A stretch of DNA of 46,311 bases from Pseudomonadota bacterium (GTDB taxonomy: Bacteria; Myxococcota_A; Bradymonadia; UBA4248), in assembly GCA_017421975.1 (NCBI GenBank), contig JAFOHE010000022.1, positions 1 to 46,311 on the forward strand, given 5' to 3'. The translations under genes were made by a program, and so were the position numbers. How positions within the stretch are numbered: position 1 is the first letter of the stretch; every line of letters starts with the position of its first letter. Positions 34,186-43,891 of this stretch are shown here, piece after piece. The notes under the pieces were generated by a model that was given only the letters and a program-made list of their open reading frames with translations, searched no databases and was not told where the DNA came from.

Positions 34186-34737
34186 TTAGTTTGCCTTCGT
34201 CCAGGTGAGTGTGAACGTATCGACGCTTCTCAGCACTTTGACTGTGGCGGTTTGAGCGGATTTGAGTTTTTCCCACGTTGCGAAGTATTCATCAGGATTT
34301 TTAGGGAGTTTGCCGTCGATGGCCACGATGATGTCGCCGATGTCGAGATCGACGCCGTCGAATTTCCCGCGGTTAAATTTGACGATTTTGTAGCCAAGGA
34401 GCGCAGAGCCGTCGCGGACGGGATCGAGTGTGACGCGACCGAGAATGACGGCGGGGGAATCGGCAAAAAAGGCGTCATAATCGGCGGAAGGCACGGTGAA
34501 AGAGCGTTCGACGGCAGGTTTGGCGGGTTGAGGCATTTCGCCGCTGACCGAGACGTTGATTTCGGTGCCCATGGGAACTGAGGAAGGATGTTTGTCGATT
34601 TCTTCCTGGAAACGGGCCACTTCCTGAGGCGTGAGGTCGCGCTTGTCAGGCGTTGAAGCGCAGGCAAGGATGTTCATCGCCGTAAAGAGAAGCAGGACTG
34701 TCGGGATGAGACCGTTGAAAAAGCGTGTCATGCGCAT
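34186..34737 (-). CDS. lipoprotein with GspC-like PDZ domain
   Basis: A 183-residue lipoprotein. The ATG at 34737 has GGAGG at a six-base spacing. The signal peptide ends in lipobox LAC (ILAC, Cys about residue 26). A Pro-rich stretch (about 40-80) leads to a C-terminal PDZ-like domain (about 95-183) of the kind in GspC: ILGRVTLDPVRDGSALLGYKIVKFN in short blocks, then VDLDIGDIIVAIDGKLPKNPDEYFA (the typical GDxIxxIDG loop) and TVKVLRSVDTFTLTW. PDZ modules bind protein C-termini or unfolded segments. No secretion genes are nearby, so the partner is unknown. Confidence 0.83.
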   Translation of the reverse strand: MRMTRFFNGLIPTVLLLFTAMNILACASTPDKRDLTPQEVARFQEEIDKHPSSVPMGTEINVSVSGEMPQPAKPAVERSFTVPSADYDAFFADSPAVILGRVTLDPVRDGSALLGYKIVKFNRGKFDGVDLDIGDIIVAIDGKLPKNPDEYFATWEKLKSAQTATVKVLRSVDTFTLTWTKAN

Positions 34738-34875
34738 GCGTATCCTCCGTGAAGAAAAAAGGCGTTGGGATTGAAATAAGGGAATGATCCGTTAAAAAAA
34801 TAGACGGAAATCACAGGTTATTTTAATATAGCCTGATTTCCGGTTGTCGGCAAAAAATGTTGCGGAGGAGAACAG

Positions 34876-35544
34876 ATGAATCTTGGGCGATGGCATTTGT
34901 GCCGTTCAGCAGTATGGCTGATGGTGAGTGTGGCTTTATCAGCGTGTGTGTGCGCCGTGGCGTCGGAGGCTTATGCGAGTGCGGTTGTGGCGCTTGATGG
35001 AAGCCAGCGAGCGGCGATGAGTGATGCGATCGTGCATGGGGTTGTGTTGTCGTCCGAGCCGGTGGTGCTTGAGGATGGCCGATTGGTGACGCGGCACACG
35101 GTGCGCGTGATCCGATGGGTCAAGGCGGACGGTGCGCGTGTCCATGCGGAAACCGTCCATATTTATACGCGCGGTGGGCGCATCGGCGATCAGGTGACAC
35201 ACGTGTCAGGGGAGGCGCAGATGGATCCCGGGGAAGAAGTGGTCATTTACCTGATCGCGTTGTCATCGGATGCGGGGGAAAAGCGCTATTTTAGTCTTGG
35301 CATGGCGCAGGGAACCTATATTGTGCTTGAACGCGGAGAAGAGAGGCGCGTCGTCCGTTCCGATGTAAGAATGCGTCGTCGAGCGAGTCAGGCGACACGT
35401 GCGCGGGCATCGGTGGTGGTTCAGCCGGAAGTGGGGGATCAGACGTTGGATGCGTTTGTGGCGCAGATTGAAAAGGATATCGCTATGGGGCTTCGTCGTG
35501 AGGATGTGATGCGGCAGCTGCCTGCAAGGAGAGTTGTGCCATGA
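34876..35544 (+). CDS. exported protein translationally coupled to a metalloprotease
   Basis: A 222-residue exported protein that I cannot assign. GGAGG precedes the ATG. The signal peptide (hydrophobic core about residues 12-32, ending EAYAS) contains SAC and CVC cysteines, and a lipoprotein type is possible but not typical. The mature domain has paired strands, SDAIVHGVVLSSEPVVLEDGRLVTR and HTVRVIRWVKADGARV, then DPGEEVVIYLIALS and RYFSLGMAQGTYIV, which suggest an OB or Ig-like fold. The C-terminal third is Arg-rich and ends with an amphipathic helix. Its stop overlaps the protease start by four bases (ATGA), so the two products probably work together. Confidence 0.75.
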   Translation: MNLGRWHLCRSAVWLMVSVALSACVCAVASEAYASAVVALDGSQRAAMSDAIVHGVVLSSEPVVLEDGRLVTRHTVRVIRWVKADGARVHAETVHIYTRGGRIGDQVTHVSGEAQMDPGEEVVIYLIALSSDAGEKRYFSLGMAQGTYIVLERGEERRVVRSDVRMRRRASQATRARASVVVQPEVGDQTLDAFVAQIEKDIAMGLRREDVMRQLPARRVVP

Positions 35545-36416
35545 AGCATCTGGTGACCATAGTCTGTGTAGGGCTTGTAGGAGGGCTTTTTGCCGGTGAG
35601 CGGACAGCGTGGGCCTGGGAACAATCACAGACGTGTTATGACGCGCTCATGGATTGCCAGGAAGGGCTTGAACCGCTTCCGACGGCCTGGGAAAAACCTT
35701 GCATATCCATTTATTTAAATGAAAACGGGACGTCGCAGATGCCGTTTGATACAGTCCATTCGATTGTAGAATCGGCGGTGCTTGCCTGGAACCATCCGGG
35801 TGTTTCATCCTTGGGTATGCATTTTTCGGGACTGACGAACGAGACGCGTGTTGGTTACAATCCGTATACGTCGAGGAATGCAAACATTATCGTTTTTAGG
35901 GATGATGCGTGGCATGAGGATCCCAGCATTATGGCGCTGACGAGCGTGACGTATCGCAATTCGAGTGGTCAGATCTATGATGCGGATATGGAGATCAATA
36001 CGTATCTCTATGATTTTGGCGTGGTGTCACCGCGCAATGAGCGTGACGTGATTGATCTTCAGAACACGATTACGCATGAACTCGGGCACGTCGCCGGGCT
36101 TGACCATTCGGATGTATCGACGGCGACGATGTATCCGTATTCGACGGGCGGGGTGACGTATATGCAGACGCTTGATGCGGATGATCTTGAGGCCATTGGG
36201 ACGATATATCCGCCTGGTGATGCAGCGTCCTGTCAGTTTCATGACGCCTATTTTGAAAAACCGGACTGTGACATGGACAAGCCCTGTGGGTCGGACGGTG
36301 TGTGTTCGGTAAAAATGCATCAAGGGGCAAAAAAACCGTTTTTAGCCCTTGCCATCGTTCTTTTTGCGCTTATTCTGACATCTGTCATTCGACGGTATGT
36401 TGCAAGGACGTCATGA
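35541..36416 (+). CDS. matrixin-type (M10-like) zinc metalloprotease with C-terminal anchor
   Basis: A 291-residue exported protease. The signal peptide is about residues 1-25. The catalytic signature HELGHVAGLDH places the three zinc His at 179, 183 and 189 with general base E180, and a Met-turn at TATMYP (M197) completes the metzincin site. The C-terminus has a Cys cluster (DCDMDKPCGSDGVCS), one transmembrane helix (LALAIVLFALILTSVI) and an Arg-containing end (RRYVARTS). That layout resembles sorted anchors such as MYXO-CTERM, although it is not a textbook match. AAGGAG lies before the ATG, which overlaps the preceding stop codon. Confidence 0.9.
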   Translation: MKHLVTIVCVGLVGGLFAGERTAWAWEQSQTCYDALMDCQEGLEPLPTAWEKPCISIYLNENGTSQMPFDTVHSIVESAVLAWNHPGVSSLGMHFSGLTNETRVGYNPYTSRNANIIVFRDDAWHEDPSIMALTSVTYRNSSGQIYDADMEINTYLYDFGVVSPRNERDVIDLQNTITHELGHVAGLDHSDVSTATMYPYSTGGVTYMQTLDADDLEAIGTIYPPGDAASCQFHDAYFEKPDCDMDKPCGSDGVCSVKMHQGAKKPFLALAIVLFALILTSVIRRYVARTS

Positions 36417-36439
36417 GCCATGGCGGGACGATATACAGA

Positions 36440-37535
<1,096 letters not shown>

Positions 37536-37561
37536 TTTCATGAGCTTCTGATGCTTTTTGA

Positions 37562-37598
37562 GAGCCAGAGTTCCCGTAACGGGCTCTGGCTTTTTTTT
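37562..37598 (+). terminator. intrinsic terminator of gapA
   Basis: GAGCCAGAG and CTCTGGCT form the outer stem, CCCG-TAA-CGGG an inner stem, and eight T's follow. It is a strong terminator, so pgk likely depends partly on its own promoter or on read-through. Confidence 0.9.
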
Positions 37599-37717
37599 CG
37601 CCCCCCATGGGGGTATGATGCTTTTGAGAGGGCAACATTGCCTTCAGTTAGGGAGCGTGTCCGAGCGTAGGATGCGTGCCCATTTCTCATCTTTCTTCCT
37701 AAGGAGAAACTCGTCAC

Positions 37718-38980
37718 ATGGCTTATCTCGATCATATTAAATCCGTTGAAGATCTCGACCTCAAAGGTAAACGCGTTTTTATCCGTGTCGATTTTAACGT
37801 TCCCCTCGACAAAGGTGTGATCACAGATGATTATCGCATCCGTCAGGCACTTCCGACGATCCAGTACGTCATTCGCAACGGTGGTCTTCCGATCGTCGCT
37901 TCACACCTTGGCCGTCCGAAGGCAAATCCCAGCCCCGATTGTTCGCTTGCACCCGTTGCTGAACGTCTCCGTGAACTTTTGCCGGAACGTGAGATTATTT
38001 TCGCAGACGACTGCATCGGTGATGGCGTTGTCGAAATGTCGAAAAAACTTCAGCCGGGCCAGATTCTCCTCCTCGAAAACCTTCGTTTCTATGAGGAAGA
38101 AGAAGGCAAACCCCGTGGCAAATTTGCAACGGAGGAAGAAAAAGCCGCTGCCAAGGACGCTGTAAAAGCAAGCCAGAAAAAGTTTGCCGCTGCGCTCGCA
38201 TCCCTGGCGGACGTCTATGTCAACGATGCTTTCGGTACCTGCCATCGTGCCCATGCATCCATGGCAAAAATGGTTCCTGCCTTTGGCAACAACAAGGCCT
38301 GCGGTTTCTTGCTTCAGAAAGAAATCAAATTCCTCGGTAACATCGTTTATGATCCCGAGCATCCTTATGTCGCCATCCTCGGCGGCGCCAAGGTCTCCGA
38401 TAAGATTGGCGTGATTGAAAGCCTGATCGAAAAATGTGACCAGATCTGCATTGGCGGTGCCATGGCCTACACGCTTCTCGCAGCCAAGGGCGTCGATGTG
38501 GCTTCGAGCCGCGTTGAAGCGGATGCGATGGACGTTGCCAAAGCGATTCTCGAAAAAGCTGCCAATTCTAAATGCGAGCTTCTTCTGCCCGTTGATCACG
38601 TCGTTTCGACGGCGCTTGATGATACGACGCCTTGCGAAATCGTCGAGAGCTTTAGTGCCGGTCAGATGGGCCTCGATATCGGTCCCAAGACGCGCGAACT
38701 CTACGCCAATGTTATCAAAAAAGCGAAATCCGTCTTTTGGAATGGCCCCATGGGTGTTTTCGAAAATGCCCGCTATGCAGCCGGTACCATCGCTGTTGCT
38801 ACGGCTCTGACCGAATGTGACGGTTGCACGGTCGTCGGTGGTGGTGATTCTGCTGCCGCAATTCGTCAGTTCGGCCTCGACAGCAAAGTTACCCACGTCT
38901 CTACGGGTGGCGGTGCTTCCCTCGAACTCGTCGAAGGCAAGGAACTTCCTGGTGTCGAAGCACTCCGTATCGCTGAATAA
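37718..38980 (+). CDS. pgk: phosphoglycerate kinase
   Basis: A 420-residue two-domain kinase making ATP from 1,3-bisphosphoglycerate. N-domain motifs are RVFIRVDFNVPLDKG, IVASHLGRPK and the substrate-binding NDAFGTCHRAHAS. The C-domain has VAILGGAKVSDKIGVIESL, FWNGPMGVFE and the nucleotide-binding VVGGGDSAAAI with STGGGASLE. It is about 20 residues longer than many bacterial PGKs because of a Lys/Glu-rich insert around residue 130 (GKFATEEEKAAAKDAVKA). AAGGAG lies before the ATG. It is followed by tpiA in the same direction. Confidence 0.97.
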   Translation: MAYLDHIKSVEDLDLKGKRVFIRVDFNVPLDKGVITDDYRIRQALPTIQYVIRNGGLPIVASHLGRPKANPSPDCSLAPVAERLRELLPEREIIFADDCIGDGVVEMSKKLQPGQILLLENLRFYEEEEGKPRGKFATEEEKAAAKDAVKASQKKFAAALASLADVYVNDAFGTCHRAHASMAKMVPAFGNNKACGFLLQKEIKFLGNIVYDPEHPYVAILGGAKVSDKIGVIESLIEKCDQICIGGAMAYTLLAAKGVDVASSRVEADAMDVAKAILEKAANSKCELLLPVDHVVSTALDDTTPCEIVESFSAGQMGLDIGPKTRELYANVIKKAKSVFWNGPMGVFENARYAAGTIAVATALTECDGCTVVGGGDSAAAIRQFGLDSKVTHVSTGGGASLELVEGKELPGVEALRIAE

Positions 38981-38994
38981 CCAATGTCTTGTGG

Positions 38995-39016
38995 GGCGCG
39001 TCGAATGTGATGCGCC
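38995..39016 (+). other. hairpin in the pgk-tpiA spacer
   Basis: GGCGCGTC, a six-base loop and GATGCGCC form an eight-pair stem with one G-T wobble, 15 bases after the pgk stop codon. Lacking a T-run, it may be a processing or stability element between the two genes instead of a terminator. Confidence 0.45.
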
Positions 39017-39111
39017 TCATATTGCAAGGTGCTCAAGACGATTTATTATCCCATCTTTGCGACCAAGCCGTAGCCCATGGCAAAATCGTGCATTAAAGGA
39101 GAATTATAAGG

Positions 39112-39867
39112 ATGCGTAAACCTTTTATCGCTGGTAACTGGAAAATGAACAACACGCGCGCGGCAGCCAAAGAGCTCGTCAATGCGCTCAAACCCCTCGT
39201 CGCCGACGTTAAAAACGTCGAAATCGCCGTTGCCCCCACTTACACATGCCTCGCCGACGTCGTGGATCTCCTCAAGGGCTCCAATATCGAAGTCAGTGCT
39301 CAAAACATTTCTTATGCCAAATCGGGTGCCTATACGGGCGAAATCAGCGCCGATATGCTTAAGGATGTCGGTGTGACACACACGATTATCGGCCACAGCG
39401 AACGTCGCCAGTATTTCGGTGAGACGGATGAAAGCGTTGCGAAACGCGTTCGTGCTGCCCTCGACAACGATATCACACCAATCGTTTGCGTTGGTGAATC
39501 GCTCGCGGAACGTGAAGCCGGAAAAACGCTCGACGTTGTCTTAGGACAAATCATCAACGGACTTTCAAGCGTCAAAAATGAAGAAGCTGCTCGCGTTGTC
39601 GTCGCTTACGAACCCGTCTGGGCTATCGGAACCGGCAAAACGGCGACACCTGAACAGGCTCAGGAAGTCCATGCCGCGATTCGCGCCAAACTCGCTGATA
39701 TCTTTGGCGCTGATAATGCCGAAGCCATGCGTATTCAGTATGGCGGCAGCGTTAAGGCTTCCAATGCCAAAGAAATCCTCGGCCAAAAAGATATCGATGG
39801 TGCACTCGTCGGTGGTGCGTCGCTTAAAGCGGCTGATTTTGCTGCCATTATTAAAGCTGCAGAATAA
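39112..39867 (+). CDS. tpiA: triosephosphate isomerase
   Basis: A 251-residue TIM-barrel enzyme interconverting glyceraldehyde 3-phosphate and dihydroxyacetone phosphate. The catalytic residues are all present: K11 in GNWKMN, H95 in IIGHSERR and E167 in AYEPVWAIGTGK. The C-terminal phosphate-binding segments are IQYGGSVKASN and DGALVGGASL. AAAGGAG lies 10 bases before the ATG. It is the third consecutive glycolytic gene in one direction after gapA and pgk. A palindromic element begins 22 nt past its stop. Confidence 0.97.
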   Translation: MRKPFIAGNWKMNNTRAAAKELVNALKPLVADVKNVEIAVAPTYTCLADVVDLLKGSNIEVSAQNISYAKSGAYTGEISADMLKDVGVTHTIIGHSERRQYFGETDESVAKRVRAALDNDITPIVCVGESLAEREAGKTLDVVLGQIINGLSSVKNEEAARVVVAYEPVWAIGTGKTATPEQAQEVHAAIRAKLADIFGADNAEAMRIQYGGSVKASNAKEILGQKDIDGALVGGASLKAADFAAIIKAAE

Positions 39868-39889
39868 AGATCGTTTTGGGTTTTCTCAT

Positions 39890-40011
39890 GTAGGGGGCTT
39901 TGCCCCCTTACGCAGCTATTGGAACGCCGTAGTGACATGAAGTGACATGTCTCTACGGCGTTCCAATACGCCGCTATCCCCCCTTGCGGGGGATACCCCC
40001 GCAACGCCCCC
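39890..40011 (-). repeat. palindromic intergenic element, copy 5 (50-bp variable core), inverted
   Basis: Opposite in orientation to copies 1, 2 and 4. The left hairpin is GGGGGC-TTT-GCCCCC. A core of exactly 50 bp (39918-39967) starts ATTGGAACGCCGTAG and ends CTACGGCGTTCCAAT with an inner GACATG/CATGTC pair. ACGCCGCTATCCCCCC and a GCGGGGG-type hairpin follow. Apart from ATTGG and CCAAT, the core is unrelated to the equal-length core of copy 3. Confidence 0.85.
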
Positions 40012-40178
40012 TCACGTTTGTTTCTACTAGGCAGGGGATAAGCTATGCATTTGAAATATGCCATAATAGTTACTTAGAAACGTGTATTTCAAATCATCGC
40101 ATGTTCTGATGATAAATAGGGACTATTGATTACGGTGAACCACTGACCGTTATCTATCTGATTCAGTGTGATTATTTT
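40012..40178. other. leader region of the mevalonate kinase-like gene
   Basis: AT-rich DNA between element copy 5 and the kinase start. It has several TATAAT-like hexamers but no pair with convincing spacing, and no ribosome binding site stands out. Together with the element, the gap between tpiA and this gene is 311 bases with no gene. Confidence 0.4.
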
Positions 40179-41138
40179 ATGTCCGCAACTGCACACGCTA
40201 AATTTATTATTTGTGGTGAGCATTTTGTCATGTATCGCGCAAAGTGTATTGTCGTTCCCACAGAGTGTTTTTCGACACGCGTGACTTTGCGGAATACGTC
40301 GAACAAATCCACTTTTCCTCAGGCAATATGCCGGTTCGATGAAAATATTGATATAACAACCGCAGAAATTGAGATTTATCAAAATCATATTTCAAAACTG
40401 TTGGAGCGGTTATGTAAAATCGCCTGTGTACCAATGTCTGTGCTTTCTGGACTTGAGTGTCATGTTCAGAGTAGTATTCCGCCCGGACAGGGAGCAGGTT
40501 CTTCTTCGGCATTGTCCTGTGCGCTTGTGCAGGCGTTTCTTGAATTTATACATAGACATGATATCGGCAGACAGTATATTGATTTTTATAGCCGTCAGCT
40601 TGAGAATACCTGGCATGGCCCCGTTTCCGGCGTCGATAATATTGCTGTGACTCGCACGTGTCCCGTCATGTTTCAGATTGGTGAAGAGCCGCTTCAATTT
40701 TTGCCGGATCCAGAATTACCACCGCTCTATTTTGTCGTAGGTTCAACGGGGCCTCGTGTCAATCCAGAAGCTGGATTTGTCAGTCTTAAAACGCTGAAAA
40801 AAACGGAACCTGTGTGGTTTGATCGCGTCATTGCCGAATCCAATGCGATTTGTGAAACAGTCATGAAGGCCATGGCACAAAGTGATGCCAGAACCATTGG
40901 TGAGTGCATGGCGTCTTCTCAAGCATTGCTCGAACAAATCGGCGTTTCTACCCCGAAGATTGTCGAAGCCATTCGTGCAGCAAAACAGGCAGGGGCTTAT
41001 GGCGCAAAATTGACAGGTGCAGGATGTGGCGGTTTTGTCGTCGCGATTACGCCCGAAAACCGCATTTCACGAATACAGACGGCTTGGCATAAGTGTGGCT
41101 TATCCTCTGTGAAAAGTTTTGTTTGCGCTTCAAGGTAA
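40179..41138 (+). CDS. mevalonate kinase-like GHMP kinase
   Basis: A 319-residue soluble kinase. GHMP family landmarks appear in order: AKFIICGEHFVMY at the N-terminus (the GEH typical of mevalonate kinases), the ATP-binding IPPGQGAGSSSALSCAL (about residues 98-114), WHGPVSGVDN, and C-terminal KLTGAGCGGFV. Together they favour mevalonate kinase, which phosphorylates mevalonate in isoprenoid synthesis. No other mevalonate-pathway gene is in the window, so the substrate is inferred. No clear ribosome binding site is visible before the ATG. Confidence 0.83.
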   Translation: MSATAHAKFIICGEHFVMYRAKCIVVPTECFSTRVTLRNTSNKSTFPQAICRFDENIDITTAEIEIYQNHISKLLERLCKIACVPMSVLSGLECHVQSSIPPGQGAGSSSALSCALVQAFLEFIHRHDIGRQYIDFYSRQLENTWHGPVSGVDNIAVTRTCPVMFQIGEEPLQFLPDPELPPLYFVVGSTGPRVNPEAGFVSLKTLKKTEPVWFDRVIAESNAICETVMKAMAQSDARTIGECMASSQALLEQIGVSTPKIVEAIRAAKQAGAYGAKLTGAGCGGFVVAITPENRISRIQTAWHKCGLSSVKSFVCASR

Positions 41139-41213
41139 TATATTCTATCTCCTTCTTAGTGTGATCAGACGCAGCCCGTCGGCGACGTTGTGATCCAAAA
41201 TGACGGAGTGAAT

Positions 41214-43103
41214 ATGAAGACGAAAGCCCTGATGGTGTGTTGTGGTTTGATTTCTTTGGGACTGATCGCCTGCGCAGAGGATCGTTTTGTGGCCTCCATT
41301 CCGTCCCACAATGACGAACGGCCACCTGAAAGTAATTCCGGTGATGCGGACGACGGCGGCAACGCCGATTCCGGTGATGCGGACGACGGCGGTAACGCCG
41401 ATTCCGGTGATGCGGACGACGGCGGCAACGCCGATTCCGGTGATGCGAATGACGGCGGCAACGCCGATTCCGGTAATGCGGATGATCCCGTGCCTGACGA
41501 TGGCAACCAAAAAGTATGCGATGTGGGACAAAAAATATGCTTTGATGATTATATGCATATCTGTGAAGACAATGTGTGGAAAGATACAGTTTCTTGCGCC
41601 GGCATGGGATGCCTTAATGATGATGCTTGTCGTGTGTGCGTAGATGGTAGTCAAAAGTGTGAAGATCATACGGCATCTGTTTGTATAGAGGGACAATGGC
41701 AAACGTCAGACTGTCCTAATGGGTGTTGGGAGGATCGTTGTGAAACGATCAATCAGGATCAGCCAACGCGGTATATTACGGATGCCACGCAGATGTTTTC
41801 TCCATTGACGCCACGTATGGTTCGGCGATGGCGCGAAATCGCTTCAAAAAATACTTCCGCATCTCAAAATGTTTTTATGAAAGTTGGGGACTCGCATTAC
41901 GCCAAGGCTTTTGATGGTCGCTTTATGCTCTGTTTTTCAAATCAGAATTCAAATACCGTGGCACTCAACGGACACACTGAACTTCAAAAGACTATAGATT
42001 ATTTTCAGTCTGGAAATGTGGATTCTTTCAACAGAGATTCTCTGGCTGCTGTCGGTGGCACATCCACGAATTATTTGTTTTTATCTTCAAAATCTTATCC
42101 ATTAAAAAGTGAAATTTCTGCCATACAACCGCGTTTTGCTTTCTTTGATCATGGTACAAATGATATGGGTAATGGGAGTTATACCCATCAGCCTGTTACA
42201 TACACATATAATGGGAATACTACGACAGCCCAAGGCTATAGCTGGTCAATTCAGGATTATTACCGTCAATTGACCAAAGCCATGGATATGATGGAAGAGG
42301 CTGGTATTGTGCCGATTATAACCTCCATTGTGCCACGCCACGATACACCAACGAACATCAACTATATCGGTGGCCCGGCATTGGCATCGACGTCGGATTA
42401 TCCGACACACATGGTGACGGCTTTTAATGCCGTCGTTAAAGGAAATGCTGAAGCCAGGGAATTGCCTTTCTTTGATGCGTGGGCAATTTTTAAGACACTC
42501 CCAAATGAAGGGATTTCATCCGATAAAGTCCATGCCAGTCACAACGGGTCACCATGTCATTTTACTGAGGATGGCTTAAAATACGGCGTTAATATGCGCA
42601 ACTATGGAAGCTTAACTTTGCTCACACGCGTATGGCGTGCGCTCTATCATGAGGAAGGGGGAACGGATCGCGTCGTGATACCTTTTGAAGGAACTGGGTC
42701 TCAGGCGGATCCATTTGTTATTGATAGTTTGCCTTATAGCCATGTTGCGGATACATCTAAGAGTGAACATCGACAAATTGATGTCTATAACGGCTGTGCA
42801 ACGACAAACGAGAAAGGGGCTGAGTATTATTATAAATTGGTCCTCAAAGAGACAAAACGTCTTAGAATGTTTGCCTTGAGTTCGACATCATCCGTGGATG
42901 TTGATATACACTTACTCAAAGACACGATCAATGGTGATGCCTGTATTAAAAGAAGCGATATTATGATTCAAGGCAAATTATCCGCCGGCACTTATTATAT
43001 TTCCGTGGATACCTACGGCTCCGGCACGGAAAATGCTGGAAAATATCTTTTGGGAATCGTAGCATGTGATGAGGATGATGCTTATTGTGATTCGGTCTTG
43101 TGA
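41214..43103 (+). CDS. SGNH-hydrolase-like lipoprotein with in-frame 33-bp repeat
   Basis: A 629-residue lipoprotein from the ATG at 41214 (GGAG upstream). Lipobox LIAC is near residue 20. Residues about 42-92 are 11-residue repeats (NSGDADDGGNA and variants), a flexible acidic stalk. A Cys-rich segment with CxxGxxxC-type units follows (about 98-180). The main domain (about 200-490) shows SGNH/GDSL landmarks: KVGDSHY with the nucleophile Ser, FDHGTNDMGN (block III Asn), and DKVHASHNG with the Asp/His pair. The C-terminal 120 residues look like a beta-sandwich (PPC-like: YYYKLVLKETKRLRMF... KLSAGTYYISVDTYG). A secreted esterase or acetylhydrolase is likely. Confidence 0.85.
   Translation: MKTKALMVCCGLISLGLIACAEDRFVASIPSHNDERPPESNSGDADDGGNADSGDADDGGNADSGDADDGGNADSGDANDGGNADSGNADDPVPDDGNQKVCDVGQKICFDDYMHICEDNVWKDTVSCAGMGCLNDDACRVCVDGSQKCEDHTASVCIEGQWQTSDCPNGCWEDRCETINQDQPTRYITDATQMFSPLTPRMVRRWREIASKNTSASQNVFMKVGDSHYAKAFDGRFMLCFSNQNSNTVALNGHTELQKTIDYFQSGNVDSFNRDSLAAVGGTSTNYLFLSSKSYPLKSEISAIQPRFAFFDHGTNDMGNGSYTHQPVTYTYNGNTTTAQGYSWSIQDYYRQLTKAMDMMEEAGIVPIITSIVPRHDTPTNINYIGGPALASTSDYPTHMVTAFNAVVKGNAEARELPFFDAWAIFKTLPNEGISSDKVHASHNGSPCHFTEDGLKYGVNMRNYGSLTLLTRVWRALYHEEGGTDRVVIPFEGTGSQADPFVIDSLPYSHVADTSKSEHRQIDVYNGCATTNEKGAEYYYKLVLKETKRLRMFALSSTSSVDVDIHLLKDTINGDACIKRSDIMIQGKLSAGTYYISVDTYGSGTENAGKYLLGIVACDEDDAYCDSVL
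41335..41483 (+). repeat. 33-bp tandem repeat inside the SGNH lipoprotein gene
   Basis: Four full units of 33 bp and a partial fifth (ATTCCGGTGATGCGG...GGCAACGCCG) differing by single bases. The period is a multiple of three, so copy number changes lengthen or shorten the protein stalk by 11 residues without shifting the frame. Confidence 0.88.
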
Positions 43104-43255
43104 TCCTAGGATAGCATGAATAGTGACGACAGATAAAACGTAGCGCTTAAAAAGCCCATTAAGGGTGAAATGAGATAAGCGACTGGGATAAGTTGTGGCA
43201 AGGGGGGGAGTTATGATGGGGCGGTTCAGGCACAAGAACTAGCCCCAGCAATGGA

Positions 43256-43546
43256 TTATGCATTGGAATGTGGCGTGTTGAGAAGCGTATGCAGCTTTCG
43301 GCTAGATCGGAAACAAATGCTTCGCCGGTCGCCGATAACGATGGATTTGCCTGTGCGGGGATTGCGACTTACGCGGGATTTGGTTGTCTTCGTAGTGAAT
43401 ATGCCGAATTCACGTATTTCTACTCTGTCGCCTGCCAGAAGATTGCGGATCATGATTTCGAAAAGCGTTTCCACAATGTGCGTGGCGTCGTGCTGAGATA
43501 GTTCAAATCTGTTCGACAACTTGTTAATGAGTTCTGATTTTTTCAT
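43256..43546 (-). CDS. IHF/HU-family DNA-bending protein
   Basis: A 96-residue member of the HU/IHF family. The dimerisation helices (MKKSELINKLSNRFELS... IVETLFEIMIRNLL) are followed by the strand EIREFGIF and the DNA-clamping arm with RNPRTGKS, the conserved Arg-Asn-Pro that intercalates into the minor groove. The Glu/Arg pattern in GDRVEIREFGIF looks more like IHF beta than HU. The C-terminal 15 residues after the arm are longer than in most HU proteins. Partner IHF alpha is not in the window. It is monocistronic with an AT-rich upstream region. Confidence 0.93.
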   Translation of the reverse strand: MKKSELINKLSNRFELSQHDATHIVETLFEIMIRNLLAGDRVEIREFGIFTTKTTKSRVSRNPRTGKSIVIGDRRSICFRSSRKLHTLLNTPHSNA

Positions 43547-43891
43547 GACGTTACTCGTTTGAAGTGGGAAATAATAGGTTGCGAAGTGTACCGATGGTGT
43601 GAATATATGAACAATAGGGATAGATGTGAGATAAATCTCTGCACATCACATTTAGTTTGGAGCAATAAGCTGTTGTGTAAGTAGTTGTCGATATTAGTTT
43701 GTCTGCTATCCAATTTAATCCATTGTAAAAGAAACTGATTAAATCGTAAAACGAACATCAATCTTGGCAATAGACGAGTTGACGGTGAGATGACAAGTAA
43801 AAAAAAATGGCGTATTGAGATTTTGCCGTGCTCTATGGAGAATTTTGCTATGCCAAGATGATGGATGAAAAAAGGTATGCTGTTGAAATGT
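43547..43891. other. intergenic region upstream of the IHF/HU gene
   Basis: About 345 AT-rich bases between the IHF/HU start and the end of the aminotransferase gene. Several possible -10 boxes occur, but no clear promoter pair, hairpin terminator or ORF with a ribosome binding site was seen. Confidence 0.4.

Noticed and set aside
37901-38896. 331-codon open frame antisense to pgk
   Set aside because: pgk is certain on the plus strand, and the antisense product has no recognisable motif.
41335-41483. CRISPR or DNA-level element in the 33-bp repeats
   Set aside because: Units are contiguous, in frame and lie inside a coding sequence, so they are a protein repeat.
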